A DNA stretch of 64,000 nucleotides from Xylaria sp. FL1777 (GCA_022578965.1 MU400523.1:1-64000), one strand, 5' to 3'. Shown: positions 47,146 through 59,812, numbered from the stretch's first letter. Notes: generated by a model from the letters alone, not told the origin. A program made the numbers and translations.

Positions 47146-49165
47146 TTCTATGTACTGTATTCTGGCTCCGAGAAACGATCTCGTTCGATGATAATGTTTA
47201 GTCTTTCGATTTCCTAGCGGGTTATATATAAGAGCAAGGATATTGAGAGAGCAAAATGTTGTCTAAGCGAACATATATGGGAGCAAGGGGGGAAAAGAGT
47301 ACATAAATATGTTGCGAGCGGCTCAGATGAGCTAGAGATGGTGTTCTTGATATACTCGACCCCGGGAGCCTGAACGTGTGTCGCTATACTTGGCAGACGC
47401 GTAGGAATGCACAATACGCAGCCAACCTAGACGATCGTCGCTTGCCTCCACCTCACACCCTCCATGAACCTGACTCTGTGTTGGTTAGGGGACCTGGAAG
47501 GCGGAGAGCAAGTGACAGTGGCGTGGAGGGAGCCAAGACCGTAACTAGTATAGTGGTAGCGCTAATGCGATAGCGAAACGGGTCTTGTAGACCGGACTAT
47601 CTAGACAGTCGGGAAGACCGCTGGACCAGTGAACGGGCGGTCCAGATAAAGAATGCGGAGAGATGGAAACTGCGCCAGTGTAAGTATTTATATACAGTAT
47701 ATATATAGTCGAAGTCGTGATTACGAGGCCATGGGGAAACAGGGTGATGAGAGGTGGAAATAGAGTTCCCGCCTGCGGTTGAGATTTACCTTCTTTGCTC
47801 AGGGTCTATTTTGAGCAAGCCAAATTCAAAGTTTAGGCTAACCTCTGCTTGGAAGTAGGAGCAAGCTGGGTTTCTTTCCAGAATAGAAATATAAAAAAAT
47901 TGAAAAGGAGTATTTAGAGGAAAGAAAACAAGACGAGAGGATGAAGAAGAGTGTGGAGGATTTTTAACTTATAACTAGCTAGCTAGTCGAAAGGACAAAC
48001 ATTCAACACCCGGATACAACGCCCCCCACGAGGAGGTGTATGCAGTCGGTAGCGTTACCAGGGTCGAGGACTTGGTACAAAAAGGAGGGTAACCAGCAGG
48101 GTGATTAATATCATTATTAGCAGATTGCCTGAAAGTCCTTCTATAATCAATGTATTAGGCCTTCCCTCCACGTTTCTCGGTTTAAGGCCAATAATATATT
48201 TGTTCAGTCTTTGATGGCATCTACTGTTTTCTATACAGACAATTTGTCAAGATGACGTCCCAGGGTATATGGTCAGGATACTACACTACGGAATACCGGT
48301 AGTCGAATTAGGAATAATGGAGTGAAGGAGTTATGTGGATCCTTTGTACCCCAATCCGTAGACTACATACATACATTGCAGTTCAAAACTACCCGGTTGT
48401 CTCAGATGGACAGCGTAGCGCGGCAAACAATGAGTCAAGAAATAAGAGGGATAGGATAAACGTTTTGTATGTTATGGTGGTATTATTACCTAATCTTAAA
48501 CGCCCAATGAATACTACTCACCAAGCCTCTATAAGGAACTTTTACACCAGGGAGGTAGAGTTAGTTAGTAGGTAAAGCCTAGAATGGGAATTCGACCACA
48601 TTCAAATGCCTTGCAAGAAAGTAATAAAACCATAGGTAGAGCTTTCAAAATCATACAGTATCAATTAAATGTATGCAATATTTAATGCAATTGTGTTGTT
48701 CTATTTAACGACTGCATCATGTTATACATGCGCATCTCGTACTGACAACGGAAGGTCGTATGTGTACATCAATGCAGAATACGTACAGCCGGCCAAGTCC
48801 CACTATGACGGCACCGGGCATGGCCCTAAAACCAAGTACCTATCACATGCACACGTCTGATGAATATCTCAACAGAAATCACGACTTCCCACACCCACAA
48901 CCCAGTAATCTTCAGGGTCATCCGTCGTCTCCGCATGGGGTCACCATACCTACTTCACTTACCTAGCCGCTGAACATTCCATCCATCACCTGACCCCCTC
49001 AGCCAAGTCAGATCTCCCAAGTCAGATCCCCAGTGGTCGCTAAACCCGATCCCAGCCGCAACGCAACCCAGTAGATAGGTAGATATACCCTGCCCCTCTA
49101 TTTACAATACAATACTGTCTGCATACGAGACCCTGGACAGGAAACCAACCCCAACCCCCCGACTC
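47146..49165. other. 2 kb intergenic region between divergent genes, no gene recognised
   Basis: This gap lies between the MFS transporter (minus) and ELP6 (plus) starts. Plus-strand frames at 47376-47573, 48333-48575 and 48669-48966 have no recognisable family and poor context. There is a short TATA-rich stretch near 47690-47712. Confidence 0.4.
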
Positions 49166-50126
49166 ATGGCCGCCAGAATACCACCCCTCCTCGAGCCTTA
49201 CCTCCACCTACCACACGAGACCTCGCTCGTCCTCCTGAGTGGAGTGCTAGGGTCTAGCACCAACTGGCTCGTTCACCGCTATCTTTACTCATTACTAGCC
49301 TCACAACCCCTTTCCTCACCTCGCTCGTTTCGTTCTCAACATGAAGGGGCCGAGGGTACGGATTCGGAGCTTCAGCAACATACCAGTGTTGTCTTCGTGA
49401 GCTTCCTGCGCGACTACGCCTTCTGGCGGGACGGGTCCAAGAGGCTGGGCCTGGATCTAGATGTGGCCAGCAAGAAAGGGTCTTTCATCTTCGTTGATGG
49501 GTTGACTGGTCTGTTCACGCCGTCTTCAGACCTTGGGCGCAGACAGTCCGTGACGGATGCCTTGGGGAGGAGAGTACTGCTGGCCGCGACGACGGATCAC
49601 CTCCGTCAGACGTTGGAAGATGCCGTGGCTCAAGCTCAGGTTTTAAGCCCGGGGACACAGACTGTACTGGTTATCGACCAGCCAGATGTCCTGTTGGCTA
49701 CTGCAGGAGATACCATGTCTGGCCAGGGTCTTCGAGGGACAATCCTAGGTCTACGAGAAGTAAGTATTTCATGGGCGAGGATTCAATGCTACATTAGATG
49801 GACAGAGGATATTAATAAGAGTTTTTTTCTAATAGAAAGTACATTCATGCATCGTCACTGTTTCTGCAGATGAACCTTTGATAACTGCACAGGGCACCTG
49901 GCTGGAAAAGGAACATGCTTCCCTGGCGTTATCATTGGCACATGATGCACACCTTGTTATGAGTCTGAGGATACTGGAGACTGGCACGGCGAAAGATGTA
50001 AGTGGTGTACTAAGAGTCACGCCCGGGGGAGACGAGGAAATTACTAGCACACCAGTAGAGGATCGGGAGTTATTGTACTTCATCGGAGGTGATGGTAGTG
50101 TTCGTGTATTTGAGCGTGGCCAATAG
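49166..50126 (+). CDS. elp6: Elongator complex subunit 6
   Basis: Two exons: 49166-49759 and 49836-50126, encoding 294 aa. ELP6 is a RecA-like, P-loop-less ATPase fold that forms a hexameric ring with ELP4 and ELP5; Elongator modifies wobble uridines of tRNAs. Visible family elements are PPLLEPYLHLPHETSLVLLS, VLGSSTNWLVHRYL, VVFVSFLRDYAFWRDGSKRL, GLDLDVASKKGSFIFVDGLT and TQTVLVIDQPDVLLA. The C-terminal strands carry AHLVMSLRILETGTAKDVSG and LRVTPGG. The first intron ends in an A/T-rich TCTAATAG acceptor and the join is in phase 0. The start ATG is immediately preceded by a C-rich leader. Confidence 0.87.
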
Positions 50127-50478
50127 TGAAACTCAATATCGCGAACCGATTCATGCCGTCGTCAGCTCCAGGTATTAGCAATCCGCCTAGAAAAGGCAGA
50201 TGCATTGTGGCGATTTGATGCCCCGACCGGCAGCTCCTGCAACTTTCCTGCCGATGCCGAGCAGACATACACATTCAGATAGAAAACCGCCGTTTCTTTG
50301 CCAGATCGTGATGCAATTTCTGAGGGAATAATGCTAGCATAACGTTTCCCTCGGAACTCAGAACCCTCGGAACTCAGAAGATGCCGAGATTCCATGAAGT
50401 ACCATAACACCGTTCCATTGCCATGCCGCCGCCAATATTTGGTCGCCTTTCACCCATCGTTTCCGTTATATCGACAGT
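50127..50478. other. Intergenic region between convergent genes
   Basis: This is the 3' flanks of ELP6 (plus) and RPL37 (minus). A short tandem duplication, CGGAACTCAGAA / CCTCGGAACTCAGAA, lies at about 50350-50378. Confidence 0.5.
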
Positions 50479-51036
50479 TTAAAAGGGAGCCTTAGAATCT
50501 TTTGGCACACCGGTCTGGAAGCCGTTCTTGAAGCGACGGGAGACATCCTTGAGGTACCGCATGCGGCCAGTGCCGACGGTCTTTCTGCGCTTGGCCTTCT
50601 CGCTCCAGTTGTCTGTAACCACCAAATCAGTTCCTAGCCTACCAACAAGCCTGTCGCGGGGTTTGGATTGGAGTGATCATCGGCTCGAGGTTGGTATGAA
50701 CGTACACTTTCGCGTCTTAGCAGAGGGGTATCCGCATGATGAACAGGTGTGCTTCTGAATGTGGAGAGAGCGGCGTCCTAGAGGTCAATTCGTCAGCAAT
50801 GGCCCTGAACAGTCGAGGTTCAAGTATCGTTCGATGTGCGTTTCGCGATTCATCCACCACCACCACCGTAGCCCTCACGCACAATTCCCGGGATTGGTGA
50901 GACTAACCGCATCGACGGCACAGAGTGTGCGTCTTGTTATGGCGCTTTCCGAAGCTGGATGTTCCCTTGGCTGGTCTCGAGCGTCAGTAATCGAGGAAAA
51001 CTGGGATATGATGTTGTCGCAGGGTTACGCACTCAT
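50479..51036 (-). CDS. rpl37: 60S ribosomal protein L37
   Basis: Four exons: 51033-51036, 50908-50970, 50706-50777 and 50479-50612, encoding 90 aa. The first exon is only ATGA. L37 is a small zinc-binding protein of the large ribosomal subunit that contacts rRNA near the exit tunnel side. Joined, the product starts [20 protein letters not shown] and continues [20 protein letters not shown], with the zinc ligands Cys19, Cys22, Cys34 and Cys37. It then runs through [20 protein letters not shown] and [20 protein letters not shown]. Length and sequence match the family throughout, which validates the tiny first exon. Multiple introns near the start are common in fungal ribosomal protein genes. 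Confidence 0.96.
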
Positions 51037-51889
51037 TTTGACGGCGAGACTGCGGAAAGAATAATTATGTCAGTATGAATTGTCGAGATAAAGAAGGTAA
51101 GCGGCTAGGAATTCGAGGGTTCGTACCTCTATGGTGTCTGTCTGACGAAGAGAGATGTCGTGTGCTGCTGGTTAGTACCGGTCTTGGAGGGAGGTGTAAA
51201 CAGCGTGTGGGCTTTTCTCGCTTGACTTTTTCGTGGGTACCAAGGGCGTAATCCGAAGAGCAGCCGAGATAAAGAAAGCCGAGCCCTCTAGCCTCAAAAG
51301 TGGCTTAGCGATCTCGATAGACAGTTAATGCCTGCTAGAATCTTATCAATCCACTGATGGTGGAGATAGGTGATTACTGCACGTGGTACAAGGATATCCA
51401 GGATAAGATAAGACAGCTGCTCGTAAGCTACCCCTCAGGGATCCATCGGCCCTCTCCCTTACCCCCGCCCAGGCCCCGCCAAACCTCAGTGTGTACGTTG
51501 CCTAACCCAGTAGCTTGAGCAGGTACTTAAGTAGGTATCTAAATGTATGTCTGATATGTCTATGGAGTTCGAGACTCAGCATGCACTTCCCAGGAGCCAT
51601 GTGACGGAAGCGCCGCCTTGTGCCTAGTCAGTGTGAATCTAATCTATTTACCTAGCAGCGGTTCTATCAGACAACCGAGACACGCAGGCAGCCATACATA
51701 CATACCTCCTTGGCTGCGCTCTTTCTTGCCGTATCTTCGTTGCAGACTACATCGCTACATCGCCGTTTCACACTCTTGACGTCTGCACGCGCCCTTTGTC
51801 TTCCGTGCTACCCGCATCCAACCCAACAGACATACAGACATCTGCTATCTCGAAGGCTCCTAGGATAAAGAACACACAGAACCTCCATC
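51037..51889. other. Shared upstream region of RPL37 and ATG3
   Basis: This is a divergent promoter region of about 850 bases. A TACTTAAGTA palindrome lies at about 51526-51535, inside a longer AGGTACTTAAGTAGGTATCT stretch of the motif family seen elsewhere. No gene was seen. Confidence 0.5.
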
Positions 51890-53044
51890 ATGAACTACCT
51901 ATATTCCACCGTTAATACGTTACGGGACAAGTATACTCCTGTCAGCCACACGTCGACGTTCCGCAAGACCGGCCAGATCACTCCGGAAGAGTTCCTGGCC
52001 GCTGGCGACTATCTCGTCTTCAAGTTTCCCACCTGGTCCTGGGCCGACGCCGACTCCGAGGCCAAGCGCGTAGACTACCTCCCTCCCGGAAAGCAGTTTC
52101 TCGTTACGCGCGGCGTCCCCTGTAACCGCCGCCTCGATGATGACTTCGCCGGAGATGCCGGCCACGAGGAGGCCGTGGTTGGTGATGGTGATGATTTCAA
52201 ATCCAAAGGCCACGGTGATGACGACGATGGGTGGCTTCGTACCGGTGGTCTGAGCAGTTCACAGCCCCTCAAAGCGCGAGATGTCCGGACAGTCGACGAT
52301 GCAGGCAATGTAGGCGATCGCCTAGATGACGAGGACGATATACCCGATATGGAAGATGATGACGATGATGAAGCCATCATCCCAGACACTGAGGCGCAGA
52401 AGAGAACAGGGTCAGTACATCGGACCTCTACAGAGCCAACTGATCAAGAGCACTAACATATGTCTCGTCCGGTAGGGCCCGTCGGACGTATACGCTGTAC
52501 ATTATGTACTCGCCATACTACCGCACACCGCGTCTTTATCTATCGGGCTACTCCGAAGGCCAACCCCTCGCTCCACAGCACATGATGGAGGATATCGTTG
52601 GGGATTACAAGGACAAGACAGTCACATTAGAGGATTTCCCCTTCTTTGCGAACAATGTCAAGATGGCCAGCGTGCACCCCTGTAAGCACGCATCCGTTAT
52701 GAAGACGTTACTTGACCGCGCCGATGCAGCCTTAAAGATCAGGCGTGACAAGTTAAAGTCGGGAAAGACCGTCGGAAGTGACCCTGGAATGGAGGGTCTG
52801 GTCGACGAGATTAACAAGCTGGACATTAAAAGCGCCGAAGCTGCCGCCGAGTCCAGTAGCGACGACTGGGAGGAAGTTGAAGCTGAGGACCAAGATGTGG
52901 CTATCCGAGTTGACCAGTATCTTGTCGTCTTCCTTAAGGTACGTTATAGTCCATGTTCTTATTCATAACCCTAAAGCTAAGTTTAAGCAGTTCATGGCTA
53001 GCGTAACGCCCGGTATCGAGCACGATTTTACTATGGGCGTGTAA
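51890..53044 (+). CDS. atg3: ATG3, E2-like conjugating enzyme of autophagy
   Basis: Three exons: 51890-52410, 52476-52938 and 52991-53044, encoding 345 aa; phases agree. ATG3 transfers ATG8 to phosphatidylethanolamine on autophagosomal membranes. The N-terminus ([18 protein letters not shown]) is the membrane-sensing amphipathic helix, followed by [31 protein letters not shown] and [14 protein letters not shown]. The middle is a flexible acidic loop (Asp/Glu/Gly-rich, residues about 85-170) that binds ATG7 and ATG8. The E2 core has [20 protein letters not shown], then [14 protein letters not shown] with catalytic Cys243, [20 protein letters not shown], and ends TMGV. All expected parts are present. 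Confidence 0.96.
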
Positions 53045-53629
53045 CGATGAGGTTTCTCTAGATGTATTTCAACTAGCTAAGACGGGAGGTCAAGTTTTAA
53101 TTACCTGGTGCTTGGGGAGGCATCATTGGGGCGTTATGGGGAGCTTTTTGGATGCGGGACATTATCTATACAGGACAGGAACGGCTTTTGGCTTTGACAG
53201 TGAAGATACACGTAGGGTTGGTTGCTGTTATGCAGGGAATTCCCATGTCTCCAACAGATTGATTGACCCATTTTACGTTCCGACGTTACTTCGTGCGATG
53301 TGTTGGTCCCCTAGACTAGCTAGCTCGTCAACCGAGGTCTGCTGAGAGATACAGAATAGCTGCACAAGAAGGAGCGCTCTGGAACTGTGTAACTGGCGTA
53401 AGGTTGGCGCGACGGGCAAATTGATAACGGTAGCTTAATTGGTAATGAACAGCATCGGTTGTTCATATCAGAGCGCACTCGGCGCAGCCAAATTGCGAAA
53501 GTTACATGGTCAATACATGCTATCTCACGAACCTCGCAGTCTATTATGTATGAAGCACATTATCCAAAAGGCCTGCTTAAGCCCAAATTATATCCTTCTT
53601 CGACTTCAGAACATCCACAACGGCCTTCC
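53045..53629. other. Intergenic region between convergent genes
   Basis: This is the 3' flanks of ATG3 (plus) and the purine permease (minus). There is no recognisable gene. Confidence 0.45.
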
Positions 53630-55689
53630 CTACGCAATTTTTTCATTTGTTGCGTTTGTATCTATCGGCTGCCCCTTGATAGAACCTGATGGACTGCGAT
53701 TATGGCTGTCCTCTGCCCTCACGCCATCGGTAGTCGTTGTGGTTTCTGTGTGGGAGTACGAGGGGTCGCGCCAAAAGTCCTTCTTTCCAGTGACGGCACG
53801 CATCAGCCAGGGCGGCAACGGGCCACCAGGGATACGCCAGGTCCAAGGGTCCTTCTCGGCCTTGTTGGAGGGCACGATGCGGCCGCCAGAGGCGATCTCG
53901 ATGAGCCAGACGAGGGTGTTGATGACGATGTAGAGGATGATGCCCGCGATGAGGCCGTAGGCGATGCTGTAGGTGAAGGGCATGACGACGATGGTGACGA
54001 AGGCCGGCACCGCGTCGCCGATGTACCGCCAGTTGATCTCAGCGGCAGCGGGCATCATCATAGAGCCGATGAGGATCAGCACGCTGCCCGTCGCCCACGG
54101 TGGGATCGACGCGAAGATGGGCGCGAAGAATACAGAGATGAAGAAGCAGATGCCCGTCGTGATCGCCGTCAGCCCCGTGCGTCCGCCGTCCGCTATGCCC
54201 GCGCCCGACTCGATGAAGGCCGTCACCGGCGATGAGCCGAACAGTGACCCGATCGAGATGCTCAGCGCGTCTACCATGTACGCCGCCGTACTGCCTTCGA
54301 AATCCTGCGTTTCTGGGTCTACGACACCAGCTAAGTGGGCCATAGCGTACTAGAAATCCCGAGGTCAGCATAGGGGTGCTGTAAGTGGGAGAAGGGCAGG
54401 CCATAGAATGAGGGTAATCTCGTGTAAACTGATAGGGGAGGACATTGACATACCAAAGTGCCTGTGGTGTCGAGAATATCGACGTAGAGGAAAGTAATCA
54501 GGGCCAGACCGAATTGACCCCCGAGCTTGGAGATATCAAACGACTGGGCCGTCAGAGTCTTGGTGATTCTGTGGAAGTCGACGACCTTCTTGAAGTAATC
54601 GAAGTTGGCGTTGCCGACCTCGGTGTAGGGGAAATACGTGAGATTCGTCGTCCGCGGCCATGAGACAATGCTGACAAGGAGGATACCGGCGATAATAGCG
54701 CCTTTAACCCGATACATCATGAGCATCACCGTCAGGACACCACCGGCAAAGATACCAACCCACAAGGTCGGGTTGCGCATCTTCGTAGCCTCGGTACACA
54801 GGCCATCCTCGCCGAAGCCAGTCTCCGGGCAACCAGCCAAGACCAGCGGCGTAGATGTTGCGCCTTGCAGGATACCGAGACCTTCGCTATACGTGAATCC
54901 GATAATCGTCAGGAAGAGGCCGATACCCACGCTGGTAGCGAGCTTGATGGACCGGGGAATGGCACGTGCAAGCCACTGGCGCAGACCGAACAAGGCGAGG
55001 GCGAAGAAGATGAAGCCCTCGGCGAACGTGGCTGTCAGAGCGATGGAGTAGGGCGTGTTTCCCGTGCCGTGGAAACCGACAACGTTATAAGCGAAGTATG
55101 CGTTCAAACCCAATCCCGGAGCTAAAGAGACGGGTCTTTTCCCCGCGCGGTAGTCAGCATCATCCGCTTTCAGGAACACAAAAACCAAGGCGTGCCTACA
55201 GATTAGCGAACAACCCCATGCAGACGGATGAGATCGCTGCAATCGCCGCCGTAGCCGTAACGAGATCGCGCTTGACCTCGGCCACGCAAAGAAGGTAATC
55301 GGTGTCCATGACGCAAGTAGGATCCGCGGCCGTGTGTTCGCAGACGCAGGGTCCTTCAGTCTTTGTCAGCGAACAATAGGGGTACTCCTCGAGACACTTG
55401 CATGTCTCGACTACAACGGTAGACGAACCTCCAGAGTCGGAAAGAATGCTCGCATTCACGGCGAGAATATAAGCCATGGCGAAGAAAGCAGCTATACCGG
55501 CGCGGATCTCAGTGAGGAAAAGAGATCCCTTCCGCTGCTTGGGCTATGACAGGAGGTTTCAGTCAGCAGACGAGACCAGTCCAAACCTGCGCCAGATCCC
55601 CGACTTACATGGCCGCTGCCATCCAGCTTGAACCATCGTCCAACCACGCTCCGCGCCACCCTCTCGTTGACCGTGTTCAAGAAAGTCAT
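53630..55689 (-). CDS. azgA: AzgA-type adenine/hypoxanthine/guanine permease
   Basis: Four exons: 55609-55689, 55200-55543, 54454-55135 and 53630-54349, encoding 608 aa. The AzgA family (within the nucleobase/cation symporter NCS2 superfamily) takes up purines with protons at the plasma membrane. The N-terminus has VNERVARSVVGRWFKLDGSG, a cytosolic lead common to the family. Membrane parts include RAGIAAFFAMAYILAVNASI, EVKRDLVTATAAIAAISSVC, FANLPVSLAPGLGLNAYFAY, TFAEGFIFFALALFGLRQWL, FGSSPVTAFIESGAGIADGG and RTGLTAITTGICFFISVFFA. Intron 2 splits the conserved NLPVSLAPG and was confirmed by the perfect join. The first outer loop is unusually rich in cysteine (see findings). The C-terminal tail is hydrophilic and Thr/Ser-rich. 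Confidence 0.92.
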
Positions 55690-56949
55690 CGTGGATTATT
55701 CTTGTACTTGTCGTCGAGTTGCCGCCGCAACGACTCAAACCTGTCGCGTGAGATCTGACGCTCGAGAGCGAAAGCGAGTGTGTCGAAGGCAAACTAATAT
55801 AGGGTAACTAGGCTTATCCAAGCACTTAAAAGAAAGAGACTAAGGGAATAAGAGAAAAAAAAAGTAAATGCGGGCCGAAACTACGCTCCCACGCGACACG
55901 CACGAGTCGGAATACACTGCGACCTATATCTACCGTAACAACAAGCGACAAGTCACAGACCGCGATCCGAGCTCGACGGATCCGAAGCTGTGGGAGGTCA
56001 CAGCGAACCGACGAGGAGGATCGGGTGTATTTATTTCATTTTGCATGTTTTGCCCTCAACCATCAATGCCAGTAAAGGGCCACTGATAAGCCCATTTGCC
56101 AAACAGGCGATGCTAGACAAGCTTTCGACAGGGGTTATTTCGGAGCCGGGGGGTGGACGCAGGCAGGCAAACCAATGATGGGAGGATTCAGCCCGAGAAC
56201 CCTTTCCCGTTTCCCGCCCTGTTCGACGCTTGATGCTGCTGTACTGTACGGAGCTGACGAGCGGGAGAACGCTGGGTCATCTGGGCATCCATCCATACAT
56301 ACATACATACATACGCCCACCTTATGCGTACACAGTACAGGCCGGAAATAGTTGTGATAAGAACGGGCTAGAAGACATACTGCGTAGTATACCTCCCTTG
56401 CCGTTTACACTACATCCTTGCTCAACATTGCACACTTTCGTTCACGCTAGATGTTTACTAGCCAAATTCCCTTTCGAGGCTAGTAACACAGATCGGCATC
56501 TCACCCATTAAAGGTATATATGTATGATAACAACGAGCCCACCGATCGGTTTCTCGCTTACACTCCCGTATTCTAGGTGCTAGTTATATACCTACATATT
56601 GCCCTTAGATCAATCAGCCAGACAGGAAGTGAGAAGTCTTTGCAAACCTCCTCTAGAGCCCGATCAGCTACATGCAAGCTTTTATCATGCGAATCACAGA
56701 GCATGAGCCCTCCTGCCCGATTTGGCTGAGGAGACTATTCTCCTTCAACGCGCCTTGGCCCGCCGCGAGATTTAGTCAGAAAAATGACTCAAGCCTAACA
56801 AAGTGCTAGATAGAATTCCCTTCTCAAATAATGCAGTGGTTCGGCGCAATGTTATACTCACTATAAAAAAGGCCATGCCCGTTGGTGAAGCCCAAGGTGC
56901 TTAGCTAGTGGTTTGTCGTATCTTTATTTGTGGATAGGAGAAGCTATGC
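55690..56949. other. Upstream region of the permease, no gene recognised
   Basis: A CATA tetranucleotide tandem lies at about 56290-56314. The rest carries only short chance frames. AT content rises toward the kinase relic. Confidence 0.4.
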
Positions 56950-57431
56950 ACTGTAGCTGCCAAAACCTATGACCCTTTATACTACAACCTTGCTACTTGT
57001 GTCTTTCGGACGGCGGATAAGGACTATAAAGAACCAAGAGCAAAAGCCTGGTTTCGCATCGGCATACTACGGGTCTTGGGCTTTCAAGTTGGCTTTAACC
57101 TAGCAAGGCCAAAAACACAAGCGATCTATGTATCTGCAACTGGTCAAAATCTATAGCCAGCCTCAGCGCTTTCGATTACAATGAAGCATATCGCCTAGAT
57201 GTAATAGTCGAAATCATGGTAGGTGTCGTAAAGCAGTTACATTCAAGAATTGGTCAGCGCGACCTCGCCCCAAGAAACGTCATAGTCGTCGTCCCGGGTC
57301 CCCAAGATACTGTACCCGTGACTGTGCTTGTAGATTACAACATATGTTGTCTTCGAACACACAAACTATGGGCGCCGCTCATTTCGAGATTCCAATCAAT
57401 CCAGCGGTACATTTCGGTCGAATCAGGTTGA
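56950..57431 (+). pseudogene. Relic of a fungal protein-kinase-like gene
   Basis: Two recognisable blocks lie in order but in different frames. The first (56959-57156) reads KTYDPLYYNLATCVFRTADK and DYKEPRAKAWFRI before a stop. It resembles the N-lobe of the expanded fungal kinase-like/aminoglycoside-phosphotransferase-like families, which carry YDPLYY followed by a DYxxEAxAYE element. The second (about 57163-57431) reads FDYNEAYRLDVIVEIM, VGVVKQLHSRIGQRDLAPRN and VTVLVDYNI, a catalytic loop (RDLAPRN) and a DFG-like DYN. The glycine loop and most of the C-lobe are missing. I read it as a decayed copy; a working intron between the blocks cannot be excluded but would not supply the missing parts. 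Confidence 0.55.
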
Positions 57432-59812
57432 TTAGATTCGAGGGCTCGGCTCCTACGAGATGGTATAATAATCAAGATGAGTGACTTTGCACCCAAAGTA
57501 CAAAAAAAAGAGACAAAACCCCGCGGCTTTAAAACAGTAAATTAGATGAGATAATGCCAGTGGCGTTAAACCACTGCGCGTACACTCGCCCTTATCAGGA
57601 CCCATACGACTTATTACCGTTTTAGGGAGTTATTCCGGGCTTAGCCTTATCATCAGATCCCAAAGCGACGACGCCGACAGCTGATCTGACGCTGTACCGA
57701 GGTATATTACATGATTTTGACGTGCAGGGAGCGAGCTGAAGATATACTACATACGCAGTAGATGGTCTACACTCTAGGGACGCAACGTTGGCTTCGTAAT
57801 TGATATTTAGGGAGCCTCTAGCCGCTCTCTCAAATAATGCACCTGTGTATTTTATCTAATCCACTGTCTAGTGTATGTTGGTTGCCACTGAGTCGTAGCT
57901 TAGCGTAGTGTAGCTTCAGCTCGCTCCGCTCCATTCGACAACAGGGAGGGTCTGCAGCCGTGCGGCGTCTTGGCGATCGCGTGGCATTATCGTGCAACTG
58001 TAATTTCTGGTTCCCAGTTCCCTGGGACGTGAAGTAAAACATTTAGGTGGAATCAATTCCGCATGTGGGGACGTGACAACATAAGTTCTGCACTACTGTA
58101 TAGCCGTTGAGCTAGGGATTACACATTCAGAAAGCGTAATTGTGTCAAATGCTGGAGAGATAGATTAGCGAAGTAGCGTTTCAATATCGATATAATTCAT
58201 AGATGCCCATTCGTCAGCTTAGTCTCAAAGGCGCTCGGTATTAGGGTCCAATCGGGTCCAAATCATGTACCGAAAGGTTTCTGCAGCAAATGGACTTGTT
58301 TGCTCGACAGTGTTGGGCCAATGTGATACTATCCACATGGTCCTTGACACGTTTCAATCTGCTGTGCCCGGGTACTACGACGGGAGCGTGTGGAGGGGAT
58401 AAGCTCGTAAAAATTCCCGACGTGACACGCTCCCGTCAGACCATGGAAACAATCACGCACGGTTCCCAATGCCGATTAAATAAAGGGAGGGAGGAGAGCG
58501 GAGAGCTGATGTTACTTACGGATGTATCGGTGGTTTGTCATTGACGTCTCTTGATGTTAATTACTGAACAAGGCACCCTCTGGTTCAAGTTTACAGATCG
58601 ACATCGTATTCAACTTCGTGGCTTCGTTCAAGTCATTGACAAGGCGTTTGCCACGAGGCGAAATGTGTCTGAACGTCTTATAACACAGTGCTACACTCCT
58701 GGAACCATAAAGTGGCGTTTAAGCATCTAAGGGGTGAGTTAGCCACTGGAGGACTTGATTTTCTTGCTGATTTATTCGTGGTCCATGAGTACCAAAGTCT
58801 CGGCATCAAGAACGGTGTGTCTGGGAAATTAGAAGGCGCGTAATGCTTTCTTATGACCAGTATCCATATAATTAGCAATATTAACGTAACTATACGCATA
58901 AGTAGTTTAGCCAAACTGGTTTAAGATACTGCAATGTAACATCTGACGAACCTTTTATTATTAGGAGTAAGGAAGTTTAGCAAGTCACTAGAGATATACC
59001 ATACTACTGGCTCCAATTTGTCGATCTTAAGGAGCTGTAACCTTGGTTCGGGGTGGGCGTGGAGGAATGGATCGGAGTAATTCACCGTTCACTATTCACT
59101 ACATCAGAATCGGATTAGAGTGAGGAACATGTCTTCATATGCACAAGCTAGAATCTATTAGATGCAGTAGCATTCTCATCAGTTACAACACTTATAAGGC
59201 ATCAAGCTCACGTCTAATTATCTTCATCACAGCAGCGTCATGATACCCATACACAAATTCATAAGGACTACAACGTAAAGTAGGAAGACAGGCGGGCAGA
59301 CCCTTTCACTATGAGTCTGACGTTCTTGGCAGATGATCTTCGACTTGATAACATTTCTGGTATGTGATGACCAGCCAGGGGCTGAAGGACAAAGGATGTA
59401 TTGTAACGAATACAGAGCTATCGGCGGTTCCTTAGGCCTGTAGGTGCATGATGCGTTGAATCTCTTAAGATATATGACCTCAGTCCTGTCGTAAAGCCTT
59501 AGGAAATACTAAAGATAGAGAAGCTGGACTGTCATGAAGGAATGATAATGAAATAGTCGTATTCCACTATAGGGGTAGTTGGTCATGTGAGGTGTTAAGC
59601 AAGAAAGGAATGAAAAGGGGTGAGCAACTTCACCGAGATCATTCTTCTAATATCGCTTGTCAAATACTGATTACTTTTGCCGGGTTGAAAAGTTCAACGA
59701 AAAGGGCGATTAGTAGAACTGGTCCATATAATTTGTCGACAAAACTAGAGACTGCGCCTACTACTAAGTTCTCGTAACTTACGATACTAGAATTGTCCTA
59801 AAGAGCAAAGGA
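57432..59812. other. 2.4 kb intergenic region with an inverted repeat
   Basis: No gene is recognised. A perfect 13-bp inverted repeat lies at 58379-58391 and 58425-58437. A plus-strand stretch near 58580-58680 (TDRHRIQLRGFVQVIDKAF) looks weakly coding but has no start, splice context or known family. Confidence 0.4.
58379..58437. repeat. Perfect 13-bp inverted repeat, 33-base loop
   Basis: GACGGGAGCGTGT at 58379-58391 is matched by ACACGCTCCCGTC at 58425-58437. It is GC-rich within AT-richer surroundings. It could be a hairpin or the ends of a very small element; no target-site duplication is obvious. Confidence 0.8.

Noticed and set aside
58560..58690. Weak plus-strand coding-like segment (TDRHRIQLRGFVQVIDKAF)
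   Set aside because: Too short, with no start or splice context and no known family, so it is not listed as a gene.
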